Positions 28,978-37,629 of a DNA stretch of 64,000 bases are shown here, piece by piece. The notes below the pieces were generated by a model. The model had not been told where the DNA came from. It saw only the letters and a list, made by a program, of their open reading frames with translations, and did no database searches. Position 1 is the stretch's first letter, and each line of letters begins with the position of its first letter. Origin of the DNA: Armatimonadaceae bacterium (GTDB taxonomy: Bacteria > Armatimonadota > Armatimonadia > Armatimonadales > Armatimonadaceae); NCBI GenBank assembly GCA_030447685.1, contig JAUJOK010000008.1, positions 1 to 64,000 of the forward strand, read 5' to 3'. Position numbers and translations under genes: made by a program.

Positions 28978-30077
28978 ACGGCAACCGTCTGTTCGGCCAT
29001 GCGTCGGCAGGTAAATTGCGCCGCATGCGCCCTTCCCCGGCGTCCGGCTTCGGCGCGGCGCTCGGGGTTACTCAGGAAAGTCTCCAGCCCTTCCGCCAAC
29101 TGGTCGGGGCTGTCCGGGTCGAAATACAGCGGCGCGTCCCCCAGAATTTCCGGCATTGCCGGGGCCGAGGAGCTGAGCACGGCACAGCCCATGCGCATCG
29201 CCTCCAAAGGCGGCATTCCGAACCCTTCCAGGCGCGACGGCCAGACAAAAACGGCGGCGGCGGCATAGGCTTTCGTCAGCGCCTCATCGCTCAAACGGTG
29301 CAGGATCTGTATCTCCCCCACCCCATAACGCTGCCCTGCCTCTTCCACATAACGGGCGGACGTTTCGTTGGTGCAGACAATCTGAAGACGCGGCGGGATC
29401 GAAAAACGTCCGCGCTTATGCGCCACTGTCCGCAGCAGCAGATCGAAGTTCTTGCGAAGGTCGGTGGAGGCCAGAGCAAGAACGCCGTCGCAGGAGCGGG
29501 CAACCGGCGTGACGGGCGGTGACATAAGGATGCCGTTGGGAACGGCGACGATGCGCTCTGCGGGCAGCTTGAGGGTCGCGCCGATTTCCTGACCGGAGGC
29601 GGCGGACACGGTGACGATGCGACGCGCCTTTTTCGCCGAAATACGCGTCAGCGTCGCCTCATACCGTCCCATTAAGTAGGCGCGCAGGCTTTTGGGCCGG
29701 GGCATGAACGGATACCGCTTGATCTGCATGGCGTCGTGTACCGTCACCGTCGTCGGAACGGCGAGGCCCAGAAGAGGCGGCAGACAGTTCGTGGTACCGT
29801 GAACCAGATCGGGGCGGTCTGCGCGAACCTGGTTGCGGAAAAGCAGGAAGTCCGTCCGCAGCCGGTTCCGGTCAAGAATACGGATGCTCATATTCGGCGC
29901 GAGCGGCGGGGCGTCTTCGGGCAGAGGCCGATCCAGATACAGCAGGATTTCATCCTCCCCGCCCACCTCGGACAGCCCCTGCACGAGCGAGCGGACATAG
30001 CTGCGAAAACCGCCCACCTGCGGGTGAGACAGAGGACGGGCATCAATCACGACGCGCAGGCGGCGGGGCGCGGTCAT
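28956..30077 (-). CDS. GT4 family glycosyltransferase
   Basis: GT-B enzyme. I chose ATG at 30077, which overlaps the preceding gene's stop as ATGA and gives 373 residues (MTAPRRLRVVIDARPLSHPQ); a longer open frame would run into that gene. Motifs: GGFRSYVRSLVQGLSE, VPNGILMSPP, VWPSRLEGFGMPPLEAMRMGCAVLSSSAPAMPEI, the classical mannosyl/glucosyl-transferase type E-x7-E signature. A role in chain extension is inferred from the operon. Confidence 0.9.
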   Translation of the reverse strand: MTAPRRLRVVIDARPLSHPQVGGFRSYVRSLVQGLSEVGGEDEILLYLDRPLPEDAPPLAPNMSIRILDRNRLRTDFLLFRNQVRADRPDLVHGTTNCLPPLLGLAVPTTVTVHDAMQIKRYPFMPRPKSLRAYLMGRYEATLTRISAKKARRIVTVSAASGQEIGATLKLPAERIVAVPNGILMSPPVTPVARSCDGVLALASTDLRKNFDLLLRTVAHKRGRFSIPPRLQIVCTNETSARYVEEAGQRYGVGEIQILHRLSDEALTKAYAAAAVFVWPSRLEGFGMPPLEAMRMGCAVLSSSAPAMPEILGDAPLYFDPDSPDQLAEGLETFLSNPERRAEAGRRGRAHAAQFTCRRMAEQTVAVWKEALS

Positions 30078-31006
30078 GCCGGCACATCCGAGGAGCGCCG
30101 CGTGCGCAGCAGCAGCCCCTTCCAGAAAGCAGGCAAAATCACGTAAGCGCCCGCCAGCCGAACCAGCCAGGTGAGACGGCTCAGAGCGGCCCACACCTGC
30201 CCCCCTTTCAGGTTCAGCGCGCCCGCGAAAAGGCAGTGGCGGCAGGCTCGCCCCCGCAGTATGACACTGCGGCGCACGGAATCCTGGAGACGCCGCAGCG
30301 CGCTCGGGCTGCTCAGTATCCGGTCGCGGATCATGCGGCTGTAGGTTCCAATGGTACGGAAGTCAAACGCGCTTCCCGGACTCCCGGACACCCGGACGCA
30401 GGCAACCCGCGCCGGAGTGGAATGCACATCCCAGCGCAGCGCCAGACGCCAGCACAGGTCGCGGTCTTCGTAAATCCGCATGATCGGGTCGAAGCCGCCC
30501 GCCTCCATGAACGCTTCCCGCTCCACCAGGCAGTAGCTCATGTGCGGACACTCCCCCACCAGGAGTTCCGCCAGAAGGTTTCCCGTCGCCCCGGACGAAT
30601 CTACCTCGGTCAGCGGCTGGCCCTCTTCATCGACTACCTGCGCCGAGCCGATTGCCCACCGGCAGCCGCTGCTCCGCGCCGCATCTACGAGCGCGCACAG
30701 ACCGCCGGGAAGCAGGTAATCATCGTCGTGGAGGAAGTTGACGTAGCGGCCTCGCGCCGCCGCCGCGCCCACATTGCAGACAAAGGTGACGTTGGAGCGG
30801 TTGGTGTCGATGACACGGACTTTTTTATCCTGCATCCACTCCTGCGGTTCCAAAGGCGTGCCGCCGTCGTTGACCACGATCACCTCATGCCCTTCGATTC
30901 CCTGGGCAAGCGCGCTTTCCACCGACCGCGCAAGGGTAGAGCGCCCGATAGTGGGAATGACGGTGGAACAAAGCAGAGGCGCTGCGGGAGATGTCGTATC
31001 TGTCAT
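30074..31006 (-). CDS. GT2 family glycosyltransferase
   Basis: GT-A enzyme of 310 residues (start ATG 31006). Motifs: CSTVIPTIGRSTLARSVESA, EVIVVNDGGTP, and NFLHDDDYLLPGG with the metal-binding Asp cluster at about residue 95. The acceptor region has DPIMRIYEDRDLCWRLAL. The C-terminal 60 residues carry a hydrophobic helix that may sit on the membrane. It lies 20 bases after the broken GT2 gene, in the same operon. Confidence 0.87.
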   Translation of the reverse strand: MTDTTSPAAPLLCSTVIPTIGRSTLARSVESALAQGIEGHEVIVVNDGGTPLEPQEWMQDKKVRVIDTNRSNVTFVCNVGAAAARGRYVNFLHDDDYLLPGGLCALVDAARSSGCRWAIGSAQVVDEEGQPLTEVDSSGATGNLLAELLVGECPHMSYCLVEREAFMEAGGFDPIMRIYEDRDLCWRLALRWDVHSTPARVACVRVSGSPGSAFDFRTIGTYSRMIRDRILSSPSALRRLQDSVRRSVILRGRACRHCLFAGALNLKGGQVWAALSRLTWLVRLAGAYVILPAFWKGLLLRTRRSSDVPA

Positions 31007-31026
31007 GATAGTGATCTGCTTTTCTT

Positions 31027-31842
31027 TTAAGAGCGGCGCAGATACAGCGCGCTCAGCGCCCGCGCCTGCCACACGTCCCAGATGCGCCCGTGCTGCCGGA
31101 AATAGCGCACTTTGCTGGCTGCCAGACGCTCACGGGTAGCGCGCGACACCTGACGGCTGCTGCGGCCTCCTAGGTGGACGATGCGCGCATCGGGCACGAG
31201 CCGAACGTGCCAGCCCTTGCGGTGGAAGCGCAGGCACCAGTCGGTTTCCTCGCAATACATGAAATAGCCCTCGTCCAAAAGACCCACTGTTTCCAGCGCC
31301 GCGCGCCGCGCCATCAGGCACGCGCCGCTTAGCCAGCCCACTTCAAAGGGTGCATACGAATCTTCGGGCGGCAGGGACGCGTTTTGCAGGGGGCGCGGCG
31401 CTTCCGTGCGGTCATGCCGCCCCAGAAATTCGCGCAGCGGCCCGACAAAGCGCGACCACGACAACTGGACCGTGCCGTCCTCGTTCAGCAGCAGCGGCCC
31501 CACAACGCCGATTTTCTCATCGGCATCCCCGGCGCGCGCGAGCGCGGCGAGCGCGCCTTGCTGCACCACCGTATCGCTGTTCAGCAGGCACACCCAGCGC
31601 CCGGCGCAGCGCCGGATAGCCTGATTGTTGGCGCGGGCAAAGCCGACATTGTGTCATCCGACGAGGCATTGTCCACCACCCAGACTTCGAGGAGAGGCCG
31701 GGCGAAGCCGCCGCCGCCGCTGCTGCGGCATCGGCGAAAACCGATGCCAGACAGGCGTCCAGAAGCTCGCGCGTGTTCCAGGAGACGATAACAACGGACA
31801 GATCGGGCGCGTCGGGTGTGTGCTGCTGCTGCTGCTTGCCAT
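31027..31842 (-). pseudogene. Degraded GT2 glycosyltransferase
   Basis: Remnant of a rhamnosyltransferase-type GT2. Three reading frames hold successive pieces: DLSVVIVSWNTRELLDACLA (about 31815-31756), LLEVWVVDNASSDDT (about 31700-31655) and NVGFARANNQ through RRSGACLMARR-type sequence and YFMYCEETDWCLRFHRKGW to the end. At least three frame changes lie within 250 bases, including one around a CACACA run. Between DDT and NVGF about 20 residues normally present are missing. ATG at 31842 just after the polymerase stop would start it. The last 190 codons are intact. Several lesions plus a deletion make a true pseudogene more likely than a single read error. Confidence 0.75.
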
Positions 31843-31849
31843 ATCGCGG

Positions 31850-33457
31850 CTAACCCTCCCGCTCGGTGATGCGCGCGGGCACGCCCGGCCCGGAATTGGC
31901 ATACGGCCCGCGATTATAGATCGGCGCGGGCGTCGGCCAGCGCGCGGCGTCCACTTGCTGTTTCGTTTCGCGCCACACAATACCGTGCTCGCGCGCCATC
32001 GCCATGACGACACCGACCATCAGAAACACATACACGCAGGAACCGAACGTGGACATGCCGCCGTTATGGTAGGTCGGAAACATATAGTCGCCTAAGATGG
32101 AAGACACCGCGATACCGATAAGCCCGCCCAGCGCACCCAGCGCATAGGATTTGCTGTACCCTTCCGGCAGCACCCGGTAGTAGCGATACAACATCCGTCC
32201 CATCACCGCCAGAAGAAACAGCAAAGCGAACAATCCCAGCCAGCCCGTCTCCGACAGCGCCTGCGAGTAGGTTCCATGGGCGGACGTGTATACGGTAGTG
32301 TTCCAGACATCGGAGCGGCCATAATAGGTGTTATACGAGCGGTAGTTGCCCAGGCCGATACCGAGCGGGAAGTGGGTAGCGTACTTTACCGCGGATTCCA
32401 TCATCTTGAACCGGTCGAAAGAAGACGATTCCTCGTTGGCGACATACACCTTTTCATAGATCACATCGAACTTCCACAGCACCAGAACGACAGCGGCGGC
32501 GCAGCCTACCCAGAACAGGCGACGATTGCCGACGAAAGCGATTACCGCGAGCGCCGTGATCGCGGCCATCCATCCGGAAGACCATTCTGCCGCCGAGATA
32601 ATGAAGTTCGCCAATATCGCCAGCGCGATGAGAGCGGCGACGACCCGAAGCCACAGCTTGCCACAGTTCGTCAGCACAAAGGCCGCCAGCAGCGACATTG
32701 CCAGAACCTGTGGGAAGGCGTTAAACTGCGAAGCGGGAAGAAAGGGCAGCAGGCCGGTAAAGGTCGCCACACCCGGCAGCAGGATCGCCAGTGATGTCCA
32801 GCGCAGCTCGCGCCCCTGGAGCGAGTTTCCGATCATCAACAGCCCGCCCAGTGAAAGCACCCGAATCGCTATCTCGAAGACATTCACCTGGACATATTGC
32901 TTGAGCGACTGTGACGCCACACGCGGGTCGGGAAAGACAAAGGCGTTGACCGTGGACCAGACGGAAACGGCCAGAAACAACGCGATGGGCGCGGCCAGCG
33001 GTGTCGGGTACAGCCGGAAGTCGCGGCGCAGGAAAAGCCTCGCCAGCCAGACAAGCATGAGAAAGGCCAGACCCGCCTGACTGACCAGCAGCCGCTTCCC
33101 GACACCCGATCCGCCCGTTGCTACCGACGGCGTTCCAATGGCGACCCAGCAGACACTGACAAACAGCAGGATGCCGATTTCAAACTTCCGGAAAAGCAGC
33201 ATAAGCCCCGCCAGAAGAACGATGATAACCAGCAGCCAGCCCGCGTTGCCCGCGCCGCTTTGAGTGGCAACAAGCCCCAGCACTCCCAGAGCTACGCCGG
33301 ACAGCAGCGCCAGCGTAATGCCTGCCGCCCGCCGCTGAAGGTCAATCGCGCTATGGTGATCATCGTGGCCGCCGCCGCTGCCGGGTGTCCAATCCCCCAG
33401 AAACGGCCCGCCCCCATCATGTACGACGATCTCTTTGTTTTCGGTATTTCTGCTCAT
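31850..33457 (-). CDS. O-antigen polymerase/ligase-like (Wzy/WaaL) membrane protein
   Basis: A 535-residue polytopic protein from ATG 33457, which overlaps the preceding GT stop as ATGA. About twelve hydrophobic segments follow a soluble N-terminus of 45 residues. The large periplasmic loop at about 340-420 contains KYATHFPLGIGLGNYRSYN and HGTYSQALSETGWLGL, the conserved signature of the O-antigen ligase/Wzy superfamily. It polymerises or transfers lipid-linked glycans on the outer side of the inner membrane. The C-terminal 50 residues are hydrophilic. Confidence 0.88.
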   Translation of the reverse strand: MSRNTENKEIVVHDGGGPFLGDWTPGSGGGHDDHHSAIDLQRRAAGITLALLSGVALGVLGLVATQSGAGNAGWLLVIIVLLAGLMLLFRKFEIGILLFVSVCWVAIGTPSVATGGSGVGKRLLVSQAGLAFLMLVWLARLFLRRDFRLYPTPLAAPIALFLAVSVWSTVNAFVFPDPRVASQSLKQYVQVNVFEIAIRVLSLGGLLMIGNSLQGRELRWTSLAILLPGVATFTGLLPFLPASQFNAFPQVLAMSLLAAFVLTNCGKLWLRVVAALIALAILANFIISAAEWSSGWMAAITALAVIAFVGNRRLFWVGCAAAVVLVLWKFDVIYEKVYVANEESSSFDRFKMMESAVKYATHFPLGIGLGNYRSYNTYYGRSDVWNTTVYTSAHGTYSQALSETGWLGLFALLFLLAVMGRMLYRYYRVLPEGYSKSYALGALGGLIGIAVSSILGDYMFPTYHNGGMSTFGSCVYVFLMVGVVMAMAREHGIVWRETKQQVDAARWPTPAPIYNRGPYANSGPGVPARITEREG

Positions 33458-34677
33458 GATACTGCTCGTTCCCGTTTCGCCGCCGCTACCGCGCAAAGAA
33501 GGTTGGAAAGCCTTTCGGCAATCGCATCCCAGTCATATGCTTGTTCGACAACGCATCTCGCCTGTTGTGCCAGCATTTTTGCCGGGTCAGGTTCGCCCAA
33601 AAGCCGCACCACCGCCGATGCAAACGCTTCCGGTGTGTCCGCCAGGGCCACGTTTTCCCCGTCGCGCGCGCCCAGGCCCGCCGCGCCCAGGGTTGTGGAA
33701 ACGACGGGAAGCTCCGCCGCCCACGCTTCCAGCACCTTCAGCCGTGTCCCGCCGCCCGCGCGCAGCGGCACCACACAAAGCGCCGCCTCATCCAGCGCGG
33801 GCCGCAGGTCGGGCAGAAACCCGGTCAGGTGAATGCGCGGGTTCGCCCGCAGGTCATCGATTGCCAGGCCGTCGTCGCGCCCGGTAACGACCAGATGCGC
33901 CTCGGGAACCTCGGCAGCGATTCGCGGCAATATCTCTTCGGCGAACCAGCGCACGGCATCCAGATTCGGCGCATAGGAAAGCGAGCCATTATAGATCAGC
34001 CGCCCCGGAACCACACGGCCCGGCGCGCGGCGATAGGCGGACACATCCACACCGTTGGGAACTACCGAGACCGGCGGCGTGCCCGCCGCTGACGCCCCCA
34101 GCACCCGCCGCACCGCCTCGGCCTCCTCCTCGGAAACCGCCGTCACCGCCTGATAGCGGCGCATGGCGTGCCGCCAGTAGCGGTTTGCCTTCCATAATGC
34201 CAGCCCATACCGACAGCGCGCCATGCCGCGCGCGGATCGCCACGTTCTTTCCGGCCCCGTTACCTCCACCTCTTCCAGAACGGCGGGCGGCGTGGATGTC
34301 GGAACCAGCGGGGCTATTCCCTGCTGCAGCACCAGCACCGCATCGGTCGGCTTCACAAGCTGCCGGGCGATAGCCGCGCGCAGGGCCGGATTTTCCATCT
34401 CCGCAATCGAGCGCGGCGTCAGCGACAGCAGCGAACGCCATGCACCACCGCTGTCCCCCGCATACCAGCGCCAGGGAACCAGTTCCACGTCGTCGCAAAG
34501 CGCGCGCAGCGGCTCCGGCACGCCGTCGCCTACATCAGCGGCTACATCTTCCTGCAAACCCGCCACCAGACGCACCCGGTGCCGGGCGGCCAGCCCGCGA
34601 ATCAGATGAAACGCGCGCAGCCGCGAACCGTTATCGGGCGGGTAGGGGCACCAGGTCGACAGGACCAGCAGATTCAT
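33454..34677 (-). CDS. GT4 family glycosyltransferase
   Basis: GT-B enzyme of 407 residues starting MNLLVLSTWCPYPPDNGSRL with HLIRGLAARH. Donor domain: VVPNGVDVSAY, RLIYNGSLSYAPNLDAVRWF, HLVVTGRDDG and PLRAGGGTRLKVLEAWAAELPVVSTTLGAAGL. It belongs to the same subgroup as the proteins at 26516 and 27718 (G-x-G-x-R-x-K-x-x-x-A core), so these three probably arose by duplication. Confidence 0.9.
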   Translation of the reverse strand: MNLLVLSTWCPYPPDNGSRLRAFHLIRGLAARHRVRLVAGLQEDVAADVGDGVPEPLRALCDDVELVPWRWYAGDSGGAWRSLLSLTPRSIAEMENPALRAAIARQLVKPTDAVLVLQQGIAPLVPTSTPPAVLEEVEVTGPERTWRSARGMARCRYGLALWKANRYWRHAMRRYQAVTAVSEEEAEAVRRVLGASAAGTPPVSVVPNGVDVSAYRRAPGRVVPGRLIYNGSLSYAPNLDAVRWFAEEILPRIAAEVPEAHLVVTGRDDGLAIDDLRANPRIHLTGFLPDLRPALDEAALCVVPLRAGGGTRLKVLEAWAAELPVVSTTLGAAGLGARDGENVALADTPEAFASAVVRLLGEPDPAKMLAQQARCVVEQAYDWDAIAERLSNLLCAVAAAKRERAVS

Positions 34678-34724
34678 TCTTTTCCGGCCCGTTGCCGCAG
34701 TCGCGTCTTATTATACATTCCTTT

Positions 34725-36041
34725 TTATACAAACCCTTGAGCGGCGCCCGACGAAGCAGTGGCTATTTCAGGGAAACGCGCACCGGCGGCCTCCGTGTAG
34801 ATCGTGTCCAGTTCCGCCAGATGCTCATCGTAGAACTTGGGTGGGTGAATATTTGCGCGCAGCCGCTCCAGCAGGCCCGGCTCCTGCGCCAGCCGCCGCA
34901 CCGCCTGCGCCAGCGCCGGGGCATCTCCGACCGGAAACAGCAGCCCATCTATTTCGTGCCGCACCGACTCCGCCATCCCGCCCAGGTCCGAAGCAATTAC
35001 GGGCTTATTCCGGGCGAAGGCTTCGCGAATTACGAACGGGGCATTCTCGTACCAGATCGAGGGCACTATCAGCACGTCGAAGGCGGCGAATACCTGCTCC
35101 AGTTCCTCGGCGGTGTAGCGGCCCTGCGCGCGGCAGTTTTCCGGCAGGCTCCCCTTTAAATTATCGGGAAGCGCGCCGTACAGCAAAAGGGAGGCGGGCG
35201 TATCCGCAACCTGGCTAAATGCTTCGACGGCAACGCCAAGCCCCTTTAGTCGGTGCGTACCGATGACACCAAAGCGAACACCGTCTTCCAGGCTCCTGCC
35301 CTGAACCGGAGCGGGTGTGGGGCCGGGAACGGGAATCCCATAATCGGTGACGATCAGACGCCGGGGGTGAAGACCGTTTTGCAGGATATTCTCCGCCAAA
35401 AACCGGGACGGGCTTATCACCACGTCCAGATGATCGAAGCATGCCTGCGAATCCTTTGCCCAATCGCGCAGCATCGCCGCGCCCGGCAGGAAGGCAAGAG
35501 CCGCCTTCTCGGTCACTGACTGACGCGCCAGCCGCGCGACAAGTTCCGGCGAGATCAGCGTCGCGCGCCGCCCTTCCCAGATACAGGGAAGGCACCCGAC
35601 GCCGGGAGCGCGGTCGCAGATCGCGCCGCGATAATCGATGCGTTGCACCTGCGGGCAGGAAAACCAGAAGTCGTGCAGTGTCATCACCGTCGCCGCTCCC
35701 GATTCGCGGGCGATGCGGGGATAGTCCAGAGAGTGATAGATGAGGTGCTGGAAGTGAACCACATCGGGCCGCCATTGCGCCAGGAACCGGCGGAACCGTT
35801 CGGCCTGAGGCTGCCGAAAACGCTCGTGCGTGTGATGGTGCCCCGGCCCCAGCGGCACGCGAACGGTTAAAAACTCACCCGCCTCGTCGCGCTCCTCGGT
35901 GTCCGAGTCCGTTCGCAGCCCGCGCGCGTACACGGCGACCTCGTGGTGTTCGGCCTGGTGACGCGCCATCTGGACGGTATAGTTTTCCACGCCGGTATTG
36001 GCTTCCGGCGGGATCGCGTGGGATACGTGCAGCAGTCTCAT
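34725..36041 (-). CDS. GT4 family glycosyltransferase
   Basis: GT-B enzyme, 438 residues from ATG 36041 (MRLLHVSHAIPPEANTGVEN). The first domain contains HFQHLIYHSLDYPRIARESG and a four-Cys loop (CPQVQRIDYRGAICDRAPGVGCLPC), as in glycosyltransferases with a zinc-stabilised insertion. The donor domain has IVPSIWYENAPFVIREAFARNKPVIASDLGGMAESV. The insertion with Cys residues sets it apart from the other GT4s here. Confidence 0.88.
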   Translation of the reverse strand: MRLLHVSHAIPPEANTGVENYTVQMARHQAEHHEVAVYARGLRTDSDTEERDEAGEFLTVRVPLGPGHHHTHERFRQPQAERFRRFLAQWRPDVVHFQHLIYHSLDYPRIARESGAATVMTLHDFWFSCPQVQRIDYRGAICDRAPGVGCLPCIWEGRRATLISPELVARLARQSVTEKAALAFLPGAAMLRDWAKDSQACFDHLDVVISPSRFLAENILQNGLHPRRLIVTDYGIPVPGPTPAPVQGRSLEDGVRFGVIGTHRLKGLGVAVEAFSQVADTPASLLLYGALPDNLKGSLPENCRAQGRYTAEELEQVFAAFDVLIVPSIWYENAPFVIREAFARNKPVIASDLGGMAESVRHEIDGLLFPVGDAPALAQAVRRLAQEPGLLERLRANIHPPKFYDEHLAELDTIYTEAAGARFPEIATASSGAAQGFV

Positions 36042-36088
36042 TTCACTCGTCTTGTCGGCGTTTTGTCCGTCAAACTCCACACGCCCGG

Positions 36089-36868
36089 CTAAATCGATTC
36101 GGCGAACTGCGGCTCGTAGCGCTTGAACACCGCATAGCCGACGACGAACACGAATACGGAAAGTACGGCGTCAATCGCGAGATAATTCCAATGGACAACA
36201 CCCAGATTGCGAAAGGTAACGTTTCGCGCCGAGTCGATAATGGCCGCCATTGGGTTCAGCAGATACAGCCACTGCCAGTTTTCCGGCACCTTTTGCAGCG
36301 GATAGATTATAGGGACCAGATAGATCCAGGCGGTAATAACCAGGGCGACCACATAGCGGATGTCCCGGTAAAACAGATTCGCACAGGCCAGCAGCATCCC
36401 CAATCCCGCCGTAAAGATCATCTGAATCAGAATCATCGGCACGATAAGGATCATCGTCGGGCTGGGCACTACCCGGAAAATAATCAGCAGGGGTATCAGC
36501 CCGATCATGCCGAAACCAAAATCCACCAGCTTGCCCACGACGGTCGCGATGGGAAACACCTCGCGCGGGAAGTAGACTTTCGTAATCAGGCTGATGTGAG
36601 TGACCAGACTTTCCGTGGCTCCGAGCACTCCCTGGGCAAACAGATTCCAGAAAAGCAGGCCGAAATACGAGTACACCGCGAACGGCACCCCGACGTCCTG
36701 CTTTAAAATCGTCTTCCCGACGAGCGAATAGATGAGGGCCATAAACAGCGGACTGAGAATGGCCCAGGCGATGCCAAGCGTCGATTGTTTATAGCGCGAT
36801 TTTACGTCCCGCATCACGAGGTTCTCGATCAGCTCGCGGTGGGTCATTAAATTGGTCAGGGCAGACAC
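36089..36868 (-). CDS. wzm: ABC-2 polysaccharide exporter permease (Wzm-like)
   Basis: A 259-residue permease with six transmembrane helices and the conserved N-terminal cytoplasmic helix MTHRELIENLVMRDVKSRYKQS preceding LGIAWAILSPLFMALIYS. It forms the export channel for a lipid-linked polysaccharide with a Wzt-type ATPase. The matching ATPase gene is at 45902, 9 kb away and on the other strand. GTG start with AAAGGAA upstream. This is the first gene of the long minus-strand glycan run. The 119-base gap before it has a possible weak promoter (TACGTA box) that I do not rate highly. Confidence 0.9.
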   Translation of the reverse strand: MSALTNLMTHRELIENLVMRDVKSRYKQSTLGIAWAILSPLFMALIYSLVGKTILKQDVGVPFAVYSYFGLLFWNLFAQGVLGATESLVTHISLITKVYFPREVFPIATVVGKLVDFGFGMIGLIPLLIIFRVVPSPTMILIVPMILIQMIFTAGLGMLLACANLFYRDIRYVVALVITAWIYLVPIIYPLQKVPENWQWLYLLNPMAAIIDSARNVTFRNLGVVHWNYLAIDAVLSVFVFVVGYAVFKRYEPQFAESI

Positions 36869-36987
36869 GTTTCGTCGTTCCTTTCACGGATGGTGGCACA
36901 CCGCCGCCGCCCGTGTTCAAACAGGTAATCCAAACAGAGGCAGAGCAATTTACGTACCATTGCCGAGGGGAAAGAATAAAAACGCTT

Positions 36988-37608
36988 TTACAGCGTCCCG
37001 TACAGGCGGTCGCCGAAATCTCCCAGGCCGGGGAGAATGTATTTACTGGCGTTGAGGGCGCGATCCAGGGCAGCGGTGATAACAGATACATCGGGGTGAC
37101 GCTGGTTCACCGCCGCCACGCCTTCCGGCGCGGCCACCACGCACAGCAGATGGATGTCGGTTCCGCCCGCCGCCTTGACCTCCTCGATAGCCTGGCACGC
37201 CGAGCCGCCGGTAGCAAGCATCGGATCGACAATCAGTGTCCGGCGTCCCGCGACCTCCGGCAGCTTGCAGTAATAGGCAGAGGCCACCGCCGTTGTATGG
37301 TCGCGCGCCAGCCCGATATAGCCGACGGATATTTCAGGGAACAGGTCCACGAATGACGGCAGCATCCCCAATCCCGCCCGCAGAATGGGCACCACAACGA
37401 ACGGCCCGCCCAGCAGCAGTCCCTGCGTCTTTTCCAACGGCGTTTCCACGTCCACGCATTTCGTCGGCAGATCACGCGTCGCTTCCAGGGCCAGAATCAA
37501 AGTAAGGTGATTGGTAAAGGTGCGGAAAAGGGCGGGCGGCGTGGAAACGTCGCGCAGGCAGGTAACGAGATGATTCGCCAGCGGATGGTCGAGGACGCGG
37601 ATGTTCAG
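36988..37608 (-). CDS. upp: Uracil phosphoribosyltransferase with non-AUG start
   Basis: Salvages uracil with PRPP to give UMP. The PRPP loop LIVDPMLATGGSACQAIEEV, LEATRDLP, GPFVVVPILRAGLGM and the C-terminal GDFGDRLYGTL are diagnostic. The conserved N-terminus (NIRVLDHPLANHLVTCLRD, then FRTF) is present in frame, but no ATG, GTG or TTG lies between it and the upstream tilS stop. The only sensible starts are CTG at 37608 (AAGGAG 9 bases upstream, 206 residues, exactly family length) or ATT at 37611 (6 bases). It is the last gene of the DUF4446-sigma-tilS operon. Confidence 0.92.
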   Translation of the reverse strand: MNIRVLDHPLANHLVTCLRDVSTPPALFRTFTNHLTLILALEATRDLPTKCVDVETPLEKTQGLLLGGPFVVVPILRAGLGMLPSFVDLFPEISVGYIGLARDHTTAVASAYYCKLPEVAGRRTLIVDPMLATGGSACQAIEEVKAAGGTDIHLLCVVAAPEGVAAVNQRHPDVSVITAALDRALNASKYILPGLGDFGDRLYGTL

Positions 37609-37629
37609 AATAGGAAGCTCCTTGCGGCG

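Noticed and set aside
31820-31842. AGC trinucleotide run as a phase-variation tract
   Set aside because: Five units only, and triplet slippage would not change frame; the CA run next to it fits one of the frame changes better.
36869-36987. Possible promoter with a TACGTA box before the exporter permease
   Set aside because: No acceptable -35 box at a proper distance.
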